64,000 nt of DNA from NCBI RefSeq assembly GCF_030012605.2, contig NZ_CP114055.2. The stretch is one strand, 5' to 3'. This DNA comes from Bergeyella_A cardium (GTDB lineage: Bacteria > Bacteroidota > Bacteroidia > Flavobacteriales > Weeksellaceae). Below, in pieces: positions 61,131-64,000 of the stretch. The notes beneath the pieces are model-generated. The model was not told the origin of the DNA. It saw only the letters and a program-made list of their open reading frames with translations, and searched no databases. Numbering within the stretch: the stretch's first letter is position 1; each line of letters opens with the position of its first letter. A program made the position numbers and the translations under genes.

Positions 61131-61854
61131 CTATCGTAGTATCATCGGTTGGATTAATATTATAGACCACGCCTTGGAAAGGGTCATCTTTTTCGGTTTT
61201 AGGGCGGTTCCATTTGTACTTGTGAGTCCAATAAGCGAGCTTCATAGCCAATATCCCAAGCCCAGCGCCGAAGAGCACATCGCTGATATAGTGCCTGTTA
61301 TTTGCTATCCTCATCATCCCCACAACGGAAGCAGTAGCGTATGATGCGTAGGGTACCCAAGGGTGATTTTCCCCATACTCCATAGCGAGAATAGTAGCGC
61401 CACTGAAAACATAGGCCGTATGCCCTGAGGGGAAGGACATTCGGGCACCATTGGGGCGCTTATTATCGATTAAATTTTTCATTAGATGAGCCGTAGCCAG
61501 TGTAAAGAGATGACCTTTGATGTGTATTGCCATTCGGTTTTTCCAATCGGTGCGAGGCTTCATTCCGAGGGCTTCAAAGCCATAAGTAGCGGCATCGGGT
61601 GCAAATTGCAGATAATCATCAAACTTATATCTGAAATAAGGTAGCTGCTTGTTCCTAAACCTGTGCACTTCATTCTTTATCTCTATCTCCGATGCGGTAC
61701 CTAAAACCATCAGCCCTACAGGGAAGTAGAGGTCTTTGGGTTTAAACTTCGGTCGGCTGTTCTCTACCAAAGATAAAGAGTCTGTTGCCTGAGCAAGACC
61801 CTTTACATTAAAAATTAAAATAGTGATAATGAATAACAAAAATTTCAATCTCAT
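61117..61854 (-). CDS. PAP2-family phosphatase
   Basis: 245 residues with an N-terminal hydrophobic signal segment. The three catalytic motifs are all present: K-N-L-I-D-N-K-R-P, S-F-P-S-G-H-T and R-I-A-N-N-R-H-Y-I-S-D-V. It would act on a lipid phosphate at the periplasmic face. It is first of the overlapping pair; the second enzyme diverges at the first motif, so their substrates may differ. Confidence 0.9.
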   Translation of the reverse strand: MRLKFLLFIITILIFNVKGLAQATDSLSLVENSRPKFKPKDLYFPVGLMVLGTASEIEIKNEVHRFRNKQLPYFRYKFDDYLQFAPDAATYGFEALGMKPRTDWKNRMAIHIKGHLFTLATAHLMKNLIDNKRPNGARMSFPSGHTAYVFSGATILAMEYGENHPWVPYASYATASVVGMMRIANNRHYISDVLFGAGLGILAMKLAYWTHKYKWNRPKTEKDDPFQGVVYNINPTDDTTIDEEN

Positions 61855-61932
61855 ACTTTAATAGTGTTTATTTACGAGTAAATAACGAAAAAGGAGAGAC
61901 AAGATTATCTCTCCTTATAATTTTAGGTGATA

Positions 61933-62646
61933 CTAGGGAGTTTTTTCCTTATTTTTCTTTCTTGCTTTGATGGCTTCATTTACGCTGGTGATGATGACTG
62001 CTACATCTTCTGAGAATACCTTATACTTGGTTGGATTGGCGATTTTCATTGCGGCAAGATAAGTAAGAAGTTTGTTATTTATCAGCTCCAAAAGTGGTTT
62101 TCTAAGGCTGGTTGCCGTCTCTTTACTCCCTTTTTGTGCCAATCCTTTGTCATAGTTAGCACGAATTTTCACAAACTCCTCTTGTGCCGTTTTGATGTTA
62201 TCTATCGCTTCGGCGATGCCTGGTAGTGCGGCTATAGCAGCTGCTTTGTTGCTATCTGAAAGGTCTTGGAGGAGGGAATCAATAAGGTTGGATTGGGAAG
62301 AATAGTTCTCCACCGTCATCTTCATACCATATTTTTTAAAGACCGCTGAAAGCTGTACTCCATAGGCTTTTAGGGTATCCAAAGGAATGGTTTTGTAGCC
62401 TTTGAGTAGCCTATCCAGCACTCGGATTGCGCCATCTCTCTTGGCGTCTGCGTTCTCCAATTGGGAAATAACGGCATCTCTTTTCACAGCTTCGGTTAGG
62501 GCATTGGTTTTCTCCTCCATCTCTACGAATAGAGGTTTCAAAAATGCCTCATCTTTGAGCGCTGGAGTGCTTTTGTAGAGGCTTACTAATCTGTGGGCTG
62601 TATCACCAGCTTCGGTGATTCTGGCTGTTGTAAGTAACTTTTTCAT
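61933..62646 (-). CDS. DUF6261 family protein
   Basis: 237 residues, almost all helical, with no signal peptide. Family text is seen in I-T-E-A-G-D-T-A-H-R-L-V-S-L-Y, L-E-N-A-D-A-K-R-D-G-A-I-R-V-L and A-I-A-A-L-P-G-I-A-E-A-I-D-N-I. The function is unknown; I know the family as a Bacteroidota-specific helical protein. Its promoter region is filled by the 42-bp array 3, starting 45 bp upstream of the ATG. Confidence 0.85.
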   Translation of the reverse strand: MKKLLTTARITEAGDTAHRLVSLYKSTPALKDEAFLKPLFVEMEEKTNALTEAVKRDAVISQLENADAKRDGAIRVLDRLLKGYKTIPLDTLKAYGVQLSAVFKKYGMKMTVENYSSQSNLIDSLLQDLSDSNKAAAIAALPGIAEAIDNIKTAQEEFVKIRANYDKGLAQKGSKETATSLRKPLLELINNKLLTYLAAMKIANPTKYKVFSEDVAVIITSVNEAIKARKKNKEKTP

Positions 62647-62961
62647 CTGTATGTAATTTTAAAATTATATTTTAGTTATTGGCTGCTTTTGTTTATTTTC
62701 TCCTTTTAACTAATTAGTGGAAGCTCATTTTTGTTCATTTTCTCCCTTTCACTAATTAGTGAAAGCCCATTTTTGTTTATTTTCTCCTTTTAACTAATTA
62801 GTGAAAGCCCGTTTTTGTTCATTTTCTCCTTTTAATTAATTAGTGGATGGAAATTTTTTATTTTTCATTCACTAAATAGTTATTGGTTTTAATTTTATTT
62901 TTCAAAACTAAGGAAATTATTCTGAAAAATGGGTTTTGAGTGAATCATGATGAAACAGTTT
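62647..62961. other. Intergenic region carrying array 3
   Basis: About 315 bp between DUF6261 and the HEPN gene. The central part is the 42-bp array; a related ACTAAATAGT lies at 62871-62880. The remainder is AT-rich, and I found no gene in it. Confidence 0.5.
62691..62858. repeat. Array 3: four 42-bp units with palindrome ACTAATTAGT
   Basis: GTTYATTTTCTCC starts at 62691, 62733, 62775 and 62817; ACTAATTAGT (ATTAATTAGT in the last) starts at 62709, 62751, 62793 and 62835. All spacings are exactly 42 bp, twice the period of arrays 1 and 2. The second copy extends to a perfect 20-bp palindrome around CACTAATTAGTG. On the minus strand units read AAGGAGAAA followed by ATG or ATA, giving 10-codon frames ending TAA. 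It could be operator-like for DUF6261. Confidence 0.85.
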
Positions 62962-63603
62962 TTATTTTTTATATTTCTTTACTTTTATATATGTTTCAAC
63001 ATTTGATATATATTCTTTTAAATATTCTTCACACTCTCTATAATACTCAAACATTTGTCTCGAAGTATAATTTCCTCCCAATTCGGAAAAAGAAATCTCA
63101 CCATGTGCTAACCTATTTCTTGTATTTTTAATCTCAGCAAGTTTTTTTCCTATTATTTGCTGATTATGTTCTAGTAAATAGACATTTGAAATTTCTCTGA
63201 TTTTTCGTGCATCAAGATTTCCTGAAATATTGCTCCTTTTCTTTTTTGAATATTCTTCATATTCAATATAAAGAATTTCATCGTCTATTTTGGTTAGCTT
63301 CTTTATAATATTCAAAGACTTTGTCTCTTCAAATTTACTATGTTCAAATTCAATCCATAGTGCTTTTATTTCATCTATACAATCTTTATATTTTACTTTT
63401 TCGCTATTTATCTTGTCATGTATCAATTCTAATGATTTGGTTACAATAGATTCTATTATATTATAAAGCATCAAAAATAAATTTGCTTTTAGAATCTTTG
63501 GTAATTGAGAATAGTTTACTTGCTTTTCTAATTCCTCTAAGTGCTTATAATATAACTCAATATCTTCAATAGCCCTCTCATATTCTCTTTTCAGTTCTTC
63601 CAT
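62962..63603 (-). CDS. MAE_28990/MAE_18760-like HEPN nuclease
   Basis: 213 residues, helical and AT-rich. The HEPN catalytic motif R-N-R-L-A-H (R162 x4 H167) is present, preceded by a long helical bundle with Y-N-I-I-E-S-I-V-T-K. HEPN proteins are RNA-cutting effectors in toxin-antitoxin and abortive-infection systems. It overlaps the end of the upstream probable DUF262 gene by 26 bp; such pairs recur in defence loci. Composition is more AT-rich than the housekeeping genes, consistent with transfer. Confidence 0.85.
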   Translation of the reverse strand: MEELKREYERAIEDIELYYKHLEELEKQVNYSQLPKILKANLFLMLYNIIESIVTKSLELIHDKINSEKVKYKDCIDEIKALWIEFEHSKFEETKSLNIIKKLTKIDDEILYIEYEEYSKKKRSNISGNLDARKIREISNVYLLEHNQQIIGKKLAEIKNTRNRLAHGEISFSELGGNYTSRQMFEYYRECEEYLKEYISNVETYIKVKKYKK

Positions 63604-64000
63604 TGGAAATCAATTTATCCTTAACAAATGATATTCTTTCTTTTATTCTATCTGGAATATGTGTACGATACTTTCCAGAAATAATAGTTTTAAATTCCTT
63701 TGAATTAATCCAAGCACTTACTTCTTGTTTTGTTGTTTTCAAGTTAGGTTTCTCTTTTAAAGCCATATAACTCCCTACAGAAACTGCTTCAAAATAAATT
63801 CTTGATACTTGATGTCTTGCATTTTTTGAAAAACCATATTCAAAATATTTGTTAACTAATTCAAGCATTGAAGTGAAATCCTTATAATATTGATCAAGTT
63901 CTTTACTCTTTTTTAGATAATCTCCTACTTTATCATCTTTTAAAGACTCAAATTCCTTATTTTTCTTATCTAAATATTCATCTAAGTATGAAGCAATACC
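63578..64000 (-). CDS. Probable DUF262-family (GmrSD-like) protein, C-terminal part
   Basis: The frame is open to the right edge of the window; the ATG at 63868 is internal, not the start. The visible 140 residues include R-I-Y-F-E-A-V-S-V-G-S-Y-M-A-L, W-I-N-S-K-E-F and a basic end, which resemble the C-terminal region of DUF262 proteins. In GmrSD, DUF262 is an NTP-dependent nuclease half. The catalytic ParB-like start lies outside the window, so this name is provisional. Its stop lies inside the HEPN gene start, so the two are translationally coupled. Confidence 0.65.
   Translation of the reverse strand, partial: GIASYLDEYLDKKNKEFESLKDDKVGDYLKKSKELDQYYKDFTSMLELVNKYFEYGFSKNARHQVSRIYFEAVSVGSYMALKEKPNLKTTKQEVSAWINSKEFKTIISGKYRTHIPDRIKERISFVKDKLISNGRTEKRI

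Overview
The window reads as chromosomal DNA of a Bacteroidota bacterium, most likely a Flavobacteriales member close to Weeksellaceae (the Chryseobacterium/Riemerella/Elizabethkingia group); the family-level placement is inference. The reasons are a SusC/SusD pair, a secreted protein with a type IX secretion (T9SS) sorting domain, many Bacteroidota-typical families (DUF2911, DUF4230, DUF6261, TIGR02757, PepSY-like, MbnP-like), weak Shine-Dalgarno sites, and more than twenty copies of the Bacteroidota -7 promoter element TAnnTTTG just upstream of genes. Several gene starts were set by the position of that element. The DNA is AT-rich, and most so around 33-38 kb and at the right edge.

Layout. 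0-4 kb: 3' end of a nitronate monooxygenase gene, a BspA-like T9SS surface protein split by an in-frame stop, and a pRiA4b ORF-3-like protein. 4-12 kb: secreted M1 aminopeptidase, then a SusC/SusD uptake pair. 12-25 kb: polA; PhnA-like and MazG-like genes; an apparent operon ending in lipoprotein, DUF4230 and SUI1 genes; glucosaminidase; PepSY-like protein; priA; thyA; truncated haemoglobin with an esterase; DUF2911; an AAA ATPase with a YggS-like PLP protein. 25-33 kb: META/DUF4377 lipoprotein, a 5'-damaged isoprenylcysteine methyltransferase-like gene, a flippase, transaldolase, DUF4268, TIGR02757, an RclA-like flavoprotein disulfide reductase, RNase Z, bestrophin. 33-38 kb: a Cys-rich small protein, an MbnP-like copper lipoprotein and an MbnH-like di-haem enzyme, and a leucine-rich-repeat lipoprotein. 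38-49 kb: rhodanese, Crp/Fnr regulator, tRNA(CAU), BadF-type kinase, YqhD-like dehydrogenase, era, and a TolC/MFP/RND efflux operon with a small DUF2892-like protein. 49-62 kb: lipid kinase, GH25 lysozyme, obg, adk, a toxin-antitoxin pair between adk and hpt, ZIP transporter, outer-membrane barrel, lptC, methyltransferase, ftsB-like, udk, DUF1573, lipoprotein, and two overlapping PAP2 phosphatases. 62-64 kb: DUF6261, then an AT-rich edge with a HEPN nuclease and the 3' part of a probable DUF262 gene, which looks like the start of a defence locus.

The most unusual feature is a set of three non-coding arrays (3159-3306, 23763-23910 with outliers back to 23658, and 62691-62858). Each repeats a short core at 21-22 bp or exactly 42 bp, close to two or four helical turns. 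The cores differ between arrays (ACCTAA; TTTAATGCG; the palindrome CACTAATTAGTG). Each array lies upstream of a different gene (split BspA-like protein, AAA ATPase, DUF6261). I know of no named element that matches. A second layer is a set of intergenic palindromic repeats built on GGCTAATAGCTAATAGCC-like sequence, and a separate GCTCCCCAC/GTGGGG element after two rightward genes.
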